Source: Heterodera schachtii (taxonomy: Eukaryota > Nematoda > Chromadorea > Rhabditida > Heteroderidae). From it: a DNA stretch of 64,000 nucleotides. This document shows positions 22,025 to 32,974 of the stretch, piece by piece. The notes beneath the pieces were generated by a model. The model was not told the DNA's origin, searched no databases, and saw nothing but the letters and a program-made list of their open reading frames with translations. The stretch covers positions 258,866 through 322,865 of the forward strand of contig SIJG01000133.1 in the NCBI GenBank assembly GCA_023374025.1, written 5' to 3'. The position numbers and the translations under genes were made by a program. Every line of letters begins with the position of its first letter. Positions within the stretch are counted from its first letter, which is position 1.

Positions 22025-23177
22025 TCATTCCAATGGACCCTTTTCATTCATTTTGCCCGCCACTGGTGGAGACAAAGGCCTAAATTAAATGTAATTAAAT
22101 TGATTATTATAGCTAAAACTGTTGCCACTCACCCAATGCAATTCGTGCCACTATCAAACATAAAGTTGACATTGCTCAAAATGCTCGGATTTCCGTCCTC
22201 CCATTGAATCGCCTTCCCAATTTGGCATCGCTTCAACAGCCAAACAACATCGTCTTCTTTCTCCAATGTTAGCTTTTCGTTGGTCCGTTCGTTCGTCAAT
22301 TCAAATGGCGCAATTGGCGTTGAATCATAAACAATAAGTTTAATTCGAATCATGTAGCTGACCGCAGAATTGGTGGCACGGAGAAATGCCTATAAAATGG
22401 GAAACGAAAAGCAAATGGCAATCAAAACAGTGGACACACCGCCTTGAAATTGTTGACAAATTCATTGGTTCTTGACATATAACCACAACAACGCAATTGC
22501 TTCGGCATTCCGTCTTTTGTCGGAATTTGCAACCATTTGGTCAACGCTTGGCCAGCAGTTGCATTTGGCCCGTCATCAGCAATTGCATCGGGCAACAAAT
22601 AATCGGAATGAATTGAAAAAATGTCGAGATCGGAGAGAACTGTCGACGAAGTGTGGCGACGCAAATTTTCAAGATAACCACCGTTTGAAAAATTCAAATG
22701 GCGAATGTTTGGCGCAAAAATGAGCCAAATTTCATGGGCAAAAACCTCCCAAATTAACTGGACAAAGTAGTTGTTGTCATGCAGATACAAATCCAAATTG
22801 GTTCCTTTGTCAAAAATTTGATGGTTGGCACGGAGAAATTTGATGACGGAGTGGTCGATGTACCTGAAAAGGGAATCATATTTAATAGTTTTTTGAATTT
22901 TGTTTGAATTACTCAATCCAAAGGTTCTCAAAGCGAATTTTGTTGGGCAGCGGACGGTTCGGCACAGGAAAACAAATTGGCAATTCTTTTTTGCCGTCAA
23001 AATGTTTGTCCACCAAAGCATTGAAACGTGGCGAAAGAAGTGCCAATTTAAGGCCGAGTTGAGGACGATTAAAATGCGGGAACATGTCCATCCAAATGTC
23101 GTTGCAAATCCAACTGAAATGTGGGAAAATTAATTATGTATAAGAAAATTGAAAGAAATTCCTTACCGTCTGTTCAT
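22025..23177 (-). CDS. DKHFDG (F-box-like) family protein, class II start, in-frame deletion in exon B, 315 aa
   Basis: Minus-strand exons are 23177-23167 (ATGAACAGACG), 23113-22913, 22863-22440, 22389-22133 and 22079-22025. They total 948 nt without a stop. Exon B has MDMFPHFNRPQLGLKLAL and ALVDKHFDGKKELPI but then jumps to FPVPNRPLPNKIRF. It is 78 nt shorter than its relatives, so 26 residues are lost without breaking the frame. Exons C (YIDHSVIKFLRANHQIFDKG, DDGPNATAGQALTKWL) and D (PFELTNERTNEKLTLEKE, KRCQIGKAIQWEDG) are complete. Exon C ends GCG|GT instead of the usual GAG|GT. An FGKQR-like class-I remnant lies just upstream, one base out of frame, so the short start is chosen. It may be functional or early in decay. 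Confidence 0.72.
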
Positions 23178-23568
23178 TTCCTTGGCCAACAATTCGCTGT
23201 TTTCCAAATGATGTCACAAACGAGCCCAATGTTTAAAAAATAATAATATTTAGCCTAAAGAATCAAAACTCAAATTTGTTAGTGTTGCAATTCGTTTCAT
23301 CCCATTTTTATGGCGAATTAGAAAGTAAAGGACCACAAAAAAAACAGAAAAATGAACAATGGAATGATGGACATTCCAACAGAATTTTGAAAAGCGCATT
23401 TGCTTTTAGGGGGTTTTAAATTGGTAAGAAAAAGAGTTGAGCAACAAAAAAAAACAATTGCTGGTAATGCGAATATATAAGAAAACAGGAGAGGAAATGG
23501 GAACGGAGCTCCCGTCTTTTTCAGTATGAAAAGGATTTTAATGCAAGGTGCGCGTATCTGTCCTGATT

Positions 23569-23840
23569 TATCAGATTTGTCCTGATTTGGAGGGTCCAAA
23601 TCTGATAAAATGAAAAATGTCCTGATTTGGAGGGTTTAAATCTGATAAAATGAAAAATGTCCTGATTTGTCAGATTTGTCCTGATTTGGAGGGTCCAAAT
23701 CTGATAAAATGAAAAATGTCCTGATTTGGAGGGTTTAAATCTGATAAAATGAAAAATGTCCTGATTTGGAGGGTTTAAATCTGATAAAATGAAAAATGTC
23801 CTGATTTGTCAGATTTGTCCTGATTTGGAGGGTCCAAAGA
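23569..23840. repeat. 40-bp tandem repeat (minisatellite)
   Basis: Units of 40 bp begin 'tcctgatttggagggttta' and continue 'aatctgataaaatgaaaaa'. About five to six units are present, some carrying a 'tccaaat' variant or a 'gtcagatt' insertion that forms a higher-order pattern. Confidence 0.8.
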
Positions 23841-24658
23841 AATTTGATAATATTATTTATTGATTAAATTGTTACACAAGCAATTTAAGCTTTTTTGCAA
23901 AATGTTCTGGACCCCAAAATCTGTTTTTTCGGGCTTGATGTCCTGATTTTGAAAAATTTTCAATACGCACAATGTTTTAATGCAAAAATCGACAAAAAAA
24001 CACCAAAAAGCCGAAGGACAAATCTTTTAAAAACAATTCGAAATATGTGCGATTATATTTTATTTCCTATTAGATGACCACATTTTTGCTCTATAATTAT
24101 TGTCAGCTCTTAACAAAAGTAACTAATAAATATTTTAAACGGTGGTTTGAGTCAATAGAGAATTTTTTAACTTTTCTGGCCGTTCTCATTCGCAAAAATT
24201 TTGTTGCTCCCACCCTTTTAATGTAGAATTCAAAAGGCAAAATTTATGAAAGAAAATAGGTGCTACACTGGTGGAAAAAAGTCTTTTAAATCTTTTCCAA
24301 ACTTAAAAAACTATTTCAAATGCTCATGAAAATCTGGCATAATTCATGCAGGCTTATCTTTTGATACTAAACAAAAAAGTCTTTTACACCAACTTGATCA
24401 GGTCACTCCTTCATAGTGATCGGGACCCCACAAAATACACTGAAAATCGGGAAATTTTTTTGAAAGAAATGTTTTTTGAAGCGAATTAATATGCAAAATC
24501 TTAACAAGATTCAGTTAAATATTCAAATTTTCTCTCGGCGGTTTCTTATTCTCTTAAAAAAATTGGCTCAAAATCGTATTTGAACCAAATCGTTAAGAAA
24601 TTGCATTAAAAATTACAAAAATTTTTCCGGCGGCGTCTTTTGGAGTAGGGGTGTATCT
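23841..24658. repeat. Dispersed-repeat tract shared with the calpain fragment and other sites
   Basis: The segment 23885-23960 ('gcaaaatgttctg..accccaaaatctg') recurs at 43430. The segment 24040-24160 ('tgtgcgattatatttt', 'aaagtaactaataaatattt') matches the tail of the calpain fragment at 20455-20560. No gene is supported. Confidence 0.5.
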
Positions 24659-24766
24659 GTTCTTATTTCTAAGAAATGTTCTGTTAGAAAATGATAATGT
24701 TATTATTTCTAAGAAATGTTCTGTTAGAAAATGATAATGTTATTATTTCTAAGAAATGTTCTGATT
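24659..24766. repeat. Second 40-bp tandem repeat, unrelated sequence
   Basis: The unit 'ttatttctaagaaatgttct' followed by 'gttagaaaatgataatgtta' is present about 2.6 times in perfect register. Confidence 0.75.
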
Positions 24767-25073
24767 TGGGGTAGTGCCTTATTTTCATTTAAAAGAGGAA
24801 ATTTCTGAAAATTTTGGCTAATTCCTAACAAAATTCATTATAAATTCTTAAAAATTCCCCCAGCGGCGCCTATCGGCACCGCCGGCCCCCAAAAACTCCT
24901 ACTTTTTTCTTAAATAGCCCAAGATCGCAAATTTTTAGTCAATGCGTCGAAAAAAATTGTTAAAAATCTGATTTTTTGACACATTTTTACTATTTGAGTT
25001 TCACTTCAAAAACGGGATAGAAAATCATTAAATTCCTATAGAAGACTCGGCGCATAATTTTTTGGGCCAATGA

Positions 25074-25246
25074 CAACTCGTACAAAAACGAACTCGTATT
25101 TGACAAAATAAAGCCTAAGATTAGGCCTAAACCTAAGCCCAAGCAAGCCTAAGCCTAGGCCTAGACTTAAGCTTAGGATTAGGCCTAAACCTAAAGCCTA
25201 ACCTAAGCAATTGTACGAGATGCCTTTTGTACGAGTTGTCATGACA
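25074..25246. repeat. TIR element with telomere-like GCCTAA units (second copy)
   Basis: Inverted ends 'gacaactcgtacaaaa' and 'ttttgtacgagttgtc' enclose degenerate GCCTAA/TTAGGC units ('aagcctaagattaggcctaa', 'ctaagcctaggcctaga'). It is related to 13557-13701. Confidence 0.65.
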
Positions 25247-25263
25247 CCCTCCCTAATTCAATG

Positions 25264-25606
25264 CAGGCCCGTAACCAGGGGGGGGGGCAAGGGGGGGCAG
25301 TTGCCCCCCCGAAATGAAAAATGAAAAAATTTTCCAGTAAAAATTGGCAATTTTAAAATTTTTTTAGCCAATTTTCTTAACTAAATGCATTAAAAATTCC
25401 AAAAATTTTCCGGCGGCGCCTATCGGCACCGCCGGACCCCCATTTTGCCTTATGTTTGCGCAATTGTAAGCAAAAAAAGGCAAAAAATAGTCCGTTTTTG
25501 AAGAAAGATGGCTAAAAATTCCATTTTTTGCTCTACGGCGCTGAAAAAAAAAAAAAAAAGCTCTTCGGTTTGCCCCTCCCGAAATTTTTTTCTGGTTACG
25601 GGCCTG
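25264..25606. mobile_element. hAT-type non-autonomous element, 343 bp
   Basis: Terminal inverted repeats CAGGCCCGTAACCAG / CTGGTTACGGGCCTG are flanked by the 8-bp direct repeat ATTCAATG (25256-25263, 25607-25614). Just inside lies 'gttgccccccc' with an inverted 'cggtttgcccctcccgaaa' partner. It includes one copy of the GC palindrome (25410-25435). Confidence 0.85.
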
Positions 25607-26089
25607 ATTCAATGGTTAGCCGACATTTGCGGAAGACTTTTGCGGACCACAATTTTTGGGTTGAACTGTCAAAAAAACAAAAAACAATTTTTCAAAATTG
25701 AGTGACCAAATAGTATTATTGGTGATTTTTTCCGAGTTTAACATCGCCATTAAAGAGCAATCTGATCAATTATGCAATCAACATCGAAAGAACCAATTTT
25801 ATTTTTAAGAAATTTATTTTCCATTGATAACTCTACATATAGTATTTTTGGAAAAAACATAGAAACTATTTTTAGTTTTAATTTGTTCATTGCATTGTTT
25901 GGCATGTCGGAAAAACTTTAAGCTCTCGGTTAACAAAAGCTCAGAAGTGAAACACGAAAAAAATTTCCTTGTATAAAATTCTTCAACTGATTTTTTATTA
26001 TTCACAGACCGATTATAAGTTAGAAATATCTTGTTCTAGGTAATCTCTCCAGCAAGAAAATAAAAAAGTTATGTCAAAAATTTTTCCTC

Positions 26090-26176
26090 TCATTATTAGA
26101 AAACCATTTCTTACATAATTATTCTGCCCTTTTTGACATCCTTCATAATACGGCAAATTGTGCTAATTGCCACAAA
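26090..26176 (+). promoter_or_regulatory. Class-II conserved leader
   Basis: The sequence 'cctctcattatt', 'cataattattctgccct' and 'ggcaaattgtgctaattgcc' precedes ATGAACCGACG, matching the leader at 6300-6406. Confidence 0.5.
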
Positions 26177-27486
26177 ATGAACCGACGGTAAAATAATATT
26201 TAGACAAATTTGTCCTTTGCCCTGATTAGTTTTCCCGCATTTCAGATGGATTTGCAACGACATTTGGATGGACATGTTCCCATTTTTTGACCGTCCTCAA
26301 CTCGGCCTCAAATTGGCACTTCTTTCGCCTCGTTTCAATGCGCTGGTGGACAAACATTTCGACGCCAAAATCGAATTGCCAATTTGGAATGACATTAAAA
26401 TTTACAAGGACCGTGTCGCAGAAGTGCCAAAATTACATGTGTTTATCGACTATCCCAATTCTGTTGAATTCCCATTGCCGGACCGTCCGCTGCCCGACAA
26501 AATCCGCTTTACCAGACTTTGGATTGAGTAAATCAAAATCCAATGAATTATAGTGTGGTAAGTGTTCCTCTTTCAGCTACATCGATCATTTCGTCCTCGC
26601 GTTTCTCCGTGCCAATAAGCAAATTTTTGACAAAGACACCGCTTTGCTTTTGAATGTGTGGAAGAATAACGACAACGACATTGTCCAGCTAATTTGGAAT
26701 GTTTTGGTCCATGAAATTTGGCCATTTTTTGCGCCAAACATTTGTCACTTGGACTTTCCCGATGGTGATGATTTGGACAATTTGCGTCGCCGCACTTCGC
26801 CCAAAATTCTAAGCGATCTCAACCAATTGAATTCAATCAATTTCGATTATTTGTTGCCCGATTCAATTGGTGATTTTGATGATGAGCCAAATTCAACTAC
26901 CGGCCAAATGCTGTCCAAATGGCTGCACACCCCGGGAAAAGATGGACAGTCGAAGCGGTTGTTTTTTATGGAGAACAAACAACGAGACTTCGAGTGGGTC
27001 AACACTTTCAAGGAGGTCAGTTGCCACATTTTCCGAAATGACTGAGACTAATTTTGATTGCCATTTGCTTTTCGCTTCCAATTGTTTAGAAATTTCTCCG
27101 TGCCACCACTTCTGTCAGTTACGAAATTCTTTTTCCTGTTCATGAGGCGCCACCCTCAATTGTGCCATTTGAATTGGTGAATGATCGGACGCAAGAAAAG
27201 CTGACAATGCAAAGCGAAAATGTAATGATTTTCCAATGGATGATGAAACGGTGTCCAATTGGGGAGACGGCGACGGTTCACTGGGGAGACAAAAATCGGG
27301 ACGATTTGAACATTGTCCACATTTGGCTTAACGATGCCCACAGAAGTTGCATTGGGTGAGCAAAAAAAAAAAAAAAAATTATTTTTTTATTGGAACTGAA
27401 TAATTTGCGCTTAATTAAGGCCATTAACTCCGCCATCAGCAGCAGCGGAAGAAGAAGCTGGAGAAAGCAGCGAAAAGGGCGCCTAA
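26177..27486 (+). CDS. DKHFDG (F-box-like) family protein, intact, class II, 354 aa
   Basis: Exons are 26177-26187, 26246-26527, 26577-27015, 27090-27355 and 27420-27486. They total 1065 nt with no stop, 354 residues. Exon B has WICNDIWMDMFPFFDRPQLG, RFNALVDKHFDAKIE and PLPDRPLPDKIRF. Exon C has YIDHFVLAFLRANKQIFDKD, IWPFFAPNICHL and STTGQMLSKWL. Exon D has PFELVNDRTQEKLTMQSE and KRCPIGETATVHWGD and ends SCIG. Exon E has PLTPPSAAAEEEAGESSEKG. The DKHFDG motif reads DKHFDA here. The acidic exon E closely matches those at 21567 and 43930, suggesting a subfamily. A poly-A tract lies at the start of intron 4 (about 27363-27378). Confidence 0.82.
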
Positions 27487-27869
27487 TTAATTATGTGTGG
27501 AAATGAATTAATAATTAAATTTGAGAAATGGCCGATCAATTCTAATTATCAATGAAAATTGTTGCTTTGATAATTTTTCTTCTCTCTTTAAAAAGTGTTT
27601 ATTTTGTTTGCTGAATATTTTCTGTTCGAAACATTTATAATTCCGAATTTACTTTTAAATTTGGATGAGATTTTCGGACCCAATTTTTGAAAAGGGACAA
27701 CACATTCTTCAGGATTGCCGATTTTGAGCTATAATATCAGTTGTGCCATTTTTTTCTGGGTCTTGAAAAGTTCACCCGAACAAATCGAGATAAAATAAAT
27801 GTATTCAAACGAAAGAAGCAACAAATAAATGTGAGATGTGATCAACAGATTAATTCCACTCATAATGAT

Positions 27870-30091
27870 TAGGGATGCAATTTATAGGCACTAAAAACCG
27901 CCAAAATAGGTAGGCTTTAGGCTCTAAAAAATCCCCAAAATAGGCACTAAAAAATGGAAAATAGGCACTAAAAATCCTCAAATTTAGGGGTGTAAAATGA
28001 CAAAATTTTATTCAAAAAGCAAAATATTATGCCAAATCATTATTGAGATTCACATTGCAAATAAGTAACATTTCAAGATTTTCGGGCGATAGACGTGAGC
28101 GATTGTCAGTCAAAATAGATTTGTAAATTGAAAATGATCGTTCAACATCACATGAAGTCAAGGGAGCGTATTTGTAAAGTGAAATCAGATTGGGGGGCAT
28201 ACCGAAATTGATTTTTTGACCAGAAAGAATTTTTCCAATATCGCAAATTGTATCAAATCCCGGGTTTTTTGCGATGACGCTATCGAATTTCCGACGGATT
28301 TTCGCTCCAATTTCTCCCGTTGACGAAAAGACAGCTTCGCGGACTTCACACAGAATGTTGGCACATTCGTGTATCGTAAGCCCCTCCTTCTCCAAACGAG
28401 TGATTGCCCCGGGGAGAGATCCAAAATTGGCTTCAATGTAGGCAATGTCAAGGGGCACCGTTGTCATCGAAAAGCATCTTTGAGATTTGGCAATACACTG
28501 GGCCTCCTCAGGGTCAAATGAATCAACGACCTGAGAACTTTTTTTGTTAATTAATTAAATCAATTCATTCACTTCTTTAATGGCTTCGAAATTGTGGGAG
28601 TAAAAGTTGACGGCATCAAGCCAAGTGCCCCATCGTGTGATAATGGGTTTGGGAACCAGAGGAACTGTAGGTAATTTCTTTCTGTAGAAAGCAACACGTG
28701 ACGGTGCTTTGCGAAACACCATTTTGGTAGAAGAAATTAATTCGTCGACGTCTTTAAACTGATTGCGGATCTCTTCAGCGATTCGATGCAGTCCATGAGC
28801 GAGGCAAGTAAAATGCACCATGTTGGGATAGAAAACACGCAGATTCCGAGCCGCCTTCTTCATGTATTCAGCGCCGTCCGTCACCATAAAAAGAAGCCGA
28901 TTTTTCTTTGCTCCTGTAGATAGCAAATCCGCTAAAATAAATAAAATCAAAACATTAATATGTCTAACACACCCAAACCCTCGTCCACAAAACGAGCAAC
29001 CGTTTGATGATCAACTTTTGGGTCACCATTTTCGTCCAACAGTGGCTTCACCGAAATCAGATGCGGCGCGTTCCAACGTTCATTCAGAAGTCCAATAAGC
29101 AAATTAGCCATACAGCGTCCATTTCTGTCTGTCGTTTCGTCAACCGAACACCAAACGAATCCATTTTCGCCAATGTCGTCCTTGATTTTTGACAAAACCT
29201 AAAGGAAAAAAATTGGTCAATCAAAAATTTCAAATTTTACCCCTTCAAAACAATTTTTCACATAATTGCTTCTGAGGGTTTCATGGTGTGGGATGGATCT
29301 TCCACAATATTTCTCCAAAAAAGCCTTGAATGAAGGATTATTGACCTTAAATAAAGTTAAATTGTTAAAAAATGAATATATGTATTCACTTTAAAAAGAG
29401 GAATATTCGCTGAAAGCAGCATTGAACACAATTCAGCAGCAAATTTATCAACAACAAACGGTTGACTGATCAATGGTTGCTTTTGTTTTGACGACAAAAA
29501 ACGATCACAATTTTTGATATGTTTTGCTGTTTGATTGTGTTGCTCCAAATGGCCCATTTTTTTGCATTTTACCTTCAAATATAAATTTAAAGTATTAATT
29601 TCCAAATGCATATTCCTTAAAACCTCTATTTGACATGCTTGACAATAAATTATCTTTGAATCAGTTGTGTAAACATCGTTCTTGTAATTGGAAACCCATT
29701 TTTTGAAAAGAAATGCGCGGGACGAAGGTTCTTTTGGCATGTTTAACACTAAAATTGAATATTAATCACTAAAGAATTCTAAACAAATATTTTTAAATTA
29801 ATTAAGCAATTTCCGGATTTTATTTTCCGAGATTTCTTTATTCTATGCAAAGATTTTCGTTTTTATTGCATTTTTGTTAACAAATTTTGGGCAAAACGCC
29901 AAAATAGGCAAAAATAGGCTCTTTCAAAATTTTTTAGGCTTTTTAGGCGCTAAAAATAAAAGCCTAGAAAATAGGCACTAATAACTCGAAAAGTAGCTTA
30001 ACAACACCCGAAAAAAACATGTTTTTCGTGCGTTTCAGGCCACGGGGAGCTCATGAAAAAAATAGGCTTTTGCCTAAAAATTGCATCCCTA
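27870..30091. mobile_element. hAT-like DNA transposon carrying an open transposase-like gene
   Basis: Terminal inverted repeats TAGGGATGCAATTTATAGGC (27870) and its imperfect complement (ending 30091) enclose a minus-strand transposase-like gene. Subterminal regions are rich in 'aataggcactaaaaa' and 'tttaggcgctaaaaa' motifs, a normal feature of hAT ends. Flanking 8-mers (ATAATGAT / CATATAAA) do not match, so the target duplication is lost or the ends are misjudged by a base or two. Confidence 0.75.
28027..29740 (-). CDS. hAT-family transposase-like protein, 495 aa, six exons, open
   Basis: Minus-strand exons 29740-29624, 29572-29390, 29345-29241, 29198-28979, 28931-28573 and 28530-28027 join in frame (1488 nt). 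The N-terminus has a BED-like zinc finger: AFLFKKWVSNYKN, IIYCQACQIE, then HLEQHNQTAKH. The middle carries RNase H-like core segments: CSVDETTDRNGRCMANLL, MVTDGAEYMKKAARNL and FTCLAHGLHRIAEEIRN. The C-terminus is a typical hAT dimerisation segment, SCDVERSFSIYKSILTDNRS then LSPENLEMLLICNVN. The start at 29740 (MPKEPSSRAFLFKKW) is the first ATG in frame. It lies inside matching TIRs, so it is element-encoded. hAT transposases cut and paste, leaving 8-bp duplications. No stop or frameshift was seen, so activity is conceivable. Confidence 0.8.
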
Positions 30092-30347
30092 CATATAAAT
30101 AACATTAATTAACTTTCTAATCACAATTTTCAATTCTTTAGAGTTCGCGCATATTTGCGCAGGGCAGTACAATGTTGTTCATTCCCGCCTCAATTGCCGC
30201 TTAGGTCTTGGCACGGACCCCTCTTCCGATTGACTCCCCCTAAATTTTTAAAAAAGTTTTTTATTTAAAATCGCACCCATTTTTTCTTGAATTTTTTTTA
30301 ATTTAGGAGGGGGCGGCTCATTATATAATTTTTATTCAAAGTAGCAT

Positions 30348-30683
30348 TCAGAATAGAAGCAAAATTGGATTTTTCTTTCTTCGCAATATGCCAGCACACA
30401 TTTTTCTTAGCATCTTTCCAGAAATAGCCAAGTGTTTTTTGGCAAAAAAATTTTTAGTATGGTTTTTAATTACCTTCGACTCGTGTGTAAAACGGCCATT
30501 AACTTTGATTGTCGCCCTCCTTTGGCCCCGAAAAATTCTCACATAAATTTTGTCCGTCCGTCCTAAAAAGGAAAAAAAAATACCTAAACTCCTAAACACT
30601 CTGACCATAATCTTTTCCCGCATATTCGATAATGAAAGGCACGTCATTGAAACGATAGAAGGCATTTTTCTAAAGATTTTCAA
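30348..30683 (-). other. Open frame with weak FLYWCH-like C-terminal resemblance
   Basis: A 111-codon minus-strand frame includes GQRRATIKVNGRFTHESKVI then KNHTKN. This resembles the second half of FLYWCH fingers (C..a.i.vng.f....H.H), but the first cysteine position reads Q. It may be a decayed transposon-derived exon or chance. Flanking 30092-31340 holds otherwise only AT-rich DNA and a 'gggaccggg' repeat at 31145-31240. Confidence 0.25.
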
Positions 30684-31340
30684 AAATTTTGGTAAAAACA
30701 GATATACTAAATAAAAAAGTCAGAGAGAATTTTTCAACATGCTTTTAGTTTTTTTTAGGAAAATTAGGTTTAGTGTCTTCCACAATTTTGCTTGGCTATA
30801 GAAATGGACGAATTTGCAAGTAGCAAAATCAAAAAATACAACAACACAATAATGAAAAATAAAAAAATTTTTCCATTGCTTCACCAAAGACGGACACTCT
30901 TCTCAGAACGGAAAGAAATTAAGGAATTGTGAAGAGAAAAAGTCAAAAAAAAAAATTTGTTAAAATGGCAGTCTAACATTTCACTAACCACTTCAATCAA
31001 TCAAATGAACTATCAAAAATTTCCATTTCTTTGCTGCCATATAACCACTTTTTGCATTAAAAATGAGGCGGAGGGGGGGGGGGAGTTAAAGACGAAAATT
31101 ACGAGAAAATGAATGGAAGGGGAAGAAAAAGTAATGCTTTTAAGGAGGATTGGTCGGGACCGGGCCAAAACACGGACAACTGAGTACCAAAGTCCCGGTT
31201 TTGATCCGTTTTGACCGGGACCGGGAAATTCCCTTTTTTCCCCATTTGTCGTTGGCGAGACCCTACCTTCTATTGTAATTTAAACTTCTGCTGAATTTTC
31301 TTACATTGTTTATTTTTTTTTAATGTTTTTTTGGGGTCCT

Positions 31341-31631
31341 TAAAATTTTTGCGCCTCCATAAAGTGTCCAGGCCACGAAATGTCCGCAAGAGTAAAACCC
31401 ACGAAATGTCCAGAAAACAAAAAATTAAAGTTTATAAAAATCCGGAAAATAAGTCTGTTAGTCAATTTTAGGGTTTTCGGAGTTGGTGAACTTATTTTCC
31501 GGATTTTTATAAAATTTAATTTGTTTTTTCTGGACATTTCGTGTATTTTTACTCTTGTGGACATTTCGTGTATTTTTACTCTTGTGGACATTTCGTGGCC
31601 TGGATATTTTTTGGGTCAGCGAAAATTTTAA
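31341..31631. mobile_element. TIR element with 'gtccaggccacgaaatgtcc' arms
   Basis: The left 'gtccaggccacgaaatgtcc' mirrors the right 'ggacatttcgtggcctggat'. The inner arms ('ataaaaatccggaaaataag') are also inverted around a short centre. The right arm has a duplicated 27-bp unit ('ggacatttcgtgtattttta'). A decayed relative lies at 35300-35700. Confidence 0.6.
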
Positions 31632-31964
31632 TTGGCCAAAAAATTGGATGATAAAATTTCAACTGTAGCGAATTGAATTCAGAATTCATAATATTGACTT
31701 TGACTTCACGGTAATACTATTGATGGTACCCCCCCCCCCTTTTTGACGAAAAATTTTTTCTTCGGAAAAGTCTTGGAAACATTTTTATGGGGTTGTTTCA
31801 GGGTCGCTGATCACGAATATGACCTTCATTGGACCCATTTCGAATCCCGGACCCGAATTCGAACAAAAAGTCTAAAACTCAAAATTTTCAAAATTCTCAT
31901 TTTAGTTCCTAAATTGATTAAAACATGCTAAATTTGGTCACAAACCATTGGAATATCAAAGAAC

Positions 31965-32735
31965 CATTCCGTCATCGAATTTCTCCGTGCCAACCAACAA
32001 ATTTTTGACAAAGGCATCAATTTGGATTTGTATCTGCATGACAACAACAGCATTGTCCAGTCAATTTGGATTGTTTTTGCCCATGAAATTTGGCCCATTT
32101 TTGCGCCAAACATTCGCCATTTGAATTTTACCAAGGCTCGTCATCTTGAAAATTTGCTTCGCTACAGCCGACAATTCTTTACGACCTCAATATCGCCAAA
32201 GCAATTGAGTTGTTCTGCTGGTTATATGTCAAGAACCATTAAATTGGTCAACAATTTTAAAGAGGTGTGATCACTTTTTTATAAGATTTGGATTAGCCAT
32301 TTGATTTCGGTTTCAAAATGTTTAGGCATTTCTCCGTGCCAACACCACTTCTTCGGCCAGCTACATAATTCGCCTTGCGCTTTATGAATCAACGCCAATT
32401 AACTCATTTGAATTGACGAATGGACGGACCAACGAAAAGCTGACATTGGAGAAAGAGGGCGGCCATGGAAGTGCAAAAATTGTTGCTTTGTTGTTGAAGC
32501 GATGCCAAATTGGACGGACGATTCAATGGGAGGACGAAAAGACGGACAAATTGAACAAAGTCATGGATTTGGGTGAGTGGCAACAGCTTTTGCCATTGTC
32601 CATTGTTAAACTGTTTTCTGCAGATTTGAATTTGCTTCGTTTAGGTCATTGTCTCCACCAGAATCGGACCAAATTAACGCAAAAAGTCCTTTAAAAATGA
32701 ATGCCGGGCCCAGCGGACAGCGAAAGAAAAAGTGA
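31965..32735 (+). pseudogene. DKHFDG-family pseudogene (partial exon C, D, E)
   Basis: Exon C starts abruptly at NHSVIEFLRANQQIFDKG, next to a 'gggtcgctgatcacgaatat' repeat block (31797 on), so exons A and B are gone. Exon C then loses its middle: IWPIFAPNIRHLNFTKARHL is followed by a jump to PKQLSCSAGYMSRT with a frameshift. Exon D (32326-32572, PFELTNGRTNEKLTLEKE region, KRCQIGRTIQWEDEK) and exon E (32646-32735, ending GPSGQRKKK) still have good splice borders. The jump out of frame and the missing 5' half make it a pseudogene. Confidence 0.7.
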
Positions 32736-32974
32736 AAGAATTATTAAGAAATGATTGATCATTATGGATGGAAAGTGCATCGGATAATTGCCCCACGTAT
32801 TTATTTGTTTGTTGCTTTCTTCGCTTGAATACGTTTAGGTGATTGTTTGGGGTTTTTGGGACTTTTACATCGGAAATGATAGGCTATAAAAGATGTGAGT
32901 TTAGATTGGGCTCTTATGAAGTTTAGGGCCCATGAATAATTTTCAAAATCGTAAATTCACTTTTTATTAATAAT

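Noticed and set aside
27862..30099. 8-bp target duplication for the hAT element
   Set aside because: ATAATGAT and CATATAAA do not match at the best TIR ends; shifting by one base does not help, so no duplication is claimed.
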